Of a stretch of 5,238 nucleotides of DNA, positions 4,859 to 5,238 are shown in pieces. The stretch is from the NCBI GenBank assembly GCA_001564255.1, contig LKNC01000203.1, positions 1 to 5,238 on the forward strand, written 5' to 3'. The DNA comes from Natrialbaceae archaeon Tc-Br11_E2g1 (lineage in GTDB: Archaea; Halobacteriota; Halobacteria; Halobacteriales; Natrialbaceae). Below the pieces are notes generated by a model, which did not search any database, was not told the origin of the DNA, and saw nothing but the letters and a program-made list of their open reading frames with translations. Made by a program: the position numbers and the translations under genes. The first letter of the stretch is position 1. Each line of letters opens with the position of its first letter.

Positions 4859-5238
4859 TCACAGCCGCTTGCTCACGTACGGCCCGTCCTGGTAGTAGCC
4901 GAGTTTCTCGCGGTAGTACTCGCGTGCGCCGATACCCGAGATCACGCTCAGTTTGTCGTAGCCGGCCTCGACCGCGAGTTCCTCGGCTCGTTCCATCAGC
5001 TGCCGGCCGTAGCCCCGGTGTTGGTGCTGGCCGGTCTCGCCCTCGCCGCCGACGGCGACTTCGGTGCCGTAGACGTGGAGTTCGCGGATCAACGCGGCGT
5101 TCTCGAGTTCCGGCCGGACTGGCTGGTTCGGGAACCGCAGCCGGGCAAACCCCACGAGCAGGTCCTTCCCGAAGTCCTCCACGGAGATGAACTGTTCCGT
5201 GCCGCCACAGGCGTCGTAGGTCATCACGTCGAGTTCGA
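4859..5238 (-). CDS. elp3: Elp3 tRNA uridine-34 modification enzyme, C-terminal acetyltransferase part (5' end outside window)
   Basis: About the last 125 residues of Elp3, which uses a radical-SAM domain and a GNAT acetyltransferase domain to add a carboxymethyl group at C5 of wobble uridine in tRNA. Visible here is only the end: ELDVMTYDACGGTEQFIS leading into the domain, GFARLRFP, the diagnostic RELHVYG, the acetyl-CoA-binding loop QHQHRGYG, and the ending VISGIGAREYYREKLGYYQDGPYVSK. The reading frame has no stop or convincing start up to the window edge (the GTG and ATG near 5227-5222 lie inside the conserved VMTYDACGG stretch), so the radical-SAM part should lie beyond 5238. It converges on the globin gene with 48 bases between the stops; no clear T-run terminator is seen for either. 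The assignment is secure from the several family-specific motifs. Confidence 0.95.
   Translation of the reverse strand, partial: ELDVMTYDACGGTEQFISVEDFGKDLLVGFARLRFPNQPVRPELENAALIRELHVYGTEVAVGGEGETGQHQHRGYGRQLMERAEELAVEAGYDKLSVISGIGAREYYREKLGYYQDGPYVSKRL

Overview
The window looks like part of a haloarchaeal chromosome, most likely of the Natrialbales type. The evidence is high GC, strongly acidic proteins, Asp/Glu-rich linkers, almost exclusive G/C third codon positions, no CTAG tetranucleotide that I can find, and archaeal AT-rich TATA boxes about 25-28 bases before start codons, which implies leaderless mRNAs. No rRNA, tRNA, CRISPR array, insertion sequence or prophage gene is visible. It reads as ordinary core chromosome with some lineage-specific membrane and sensor genes.

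Layout: purD (purine biosynthesis, + strand, 92-1441) is followed by a small membrane protein of the DUF4870/Tic20-like family with its own strong TATA box (+, 1528-1935). Converging on it from the minus strand is a two-gene operon of tandem paralogues resembling YdjM-type membrane 'metal-dependent hydrolases' (3277-2651, then 2651-1992), joined by an overlapping stop/start. Divergent from that operon is a left-handed beta-helix (hexapeptide) acyltransferase (+, 3367-3930). Next comes a stand-alone globin-coupled-sensor-type haem protein (+, 4022-4810), whose TATA box sits inside a perfect 19-bp dyad. Converging on it is the C-terminal acetyltransferase part of Elp3, the wobble-uridine tRNA modification enzyme (-, 4859 to beyond the window edge).

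The genes do not form one pathway. purD and elp3 are housekeeping genes. The three points of most interest are: (1) the paralogue pair, in which the first gene has lost most histidines of the presumed metal site while a 21-residue block stays almost identical, with many synonymous changes; (2) a HemAT-like globin domain with no transducer or enzymatic output domain, carrying a Gly/Ser-rich insertion and an acidic DxDxDG-type tail; (3) the perfect dyad over the globin gene's TATA box, a likely operator. All family assignments come from reading motifs and were not confirmed by database search.
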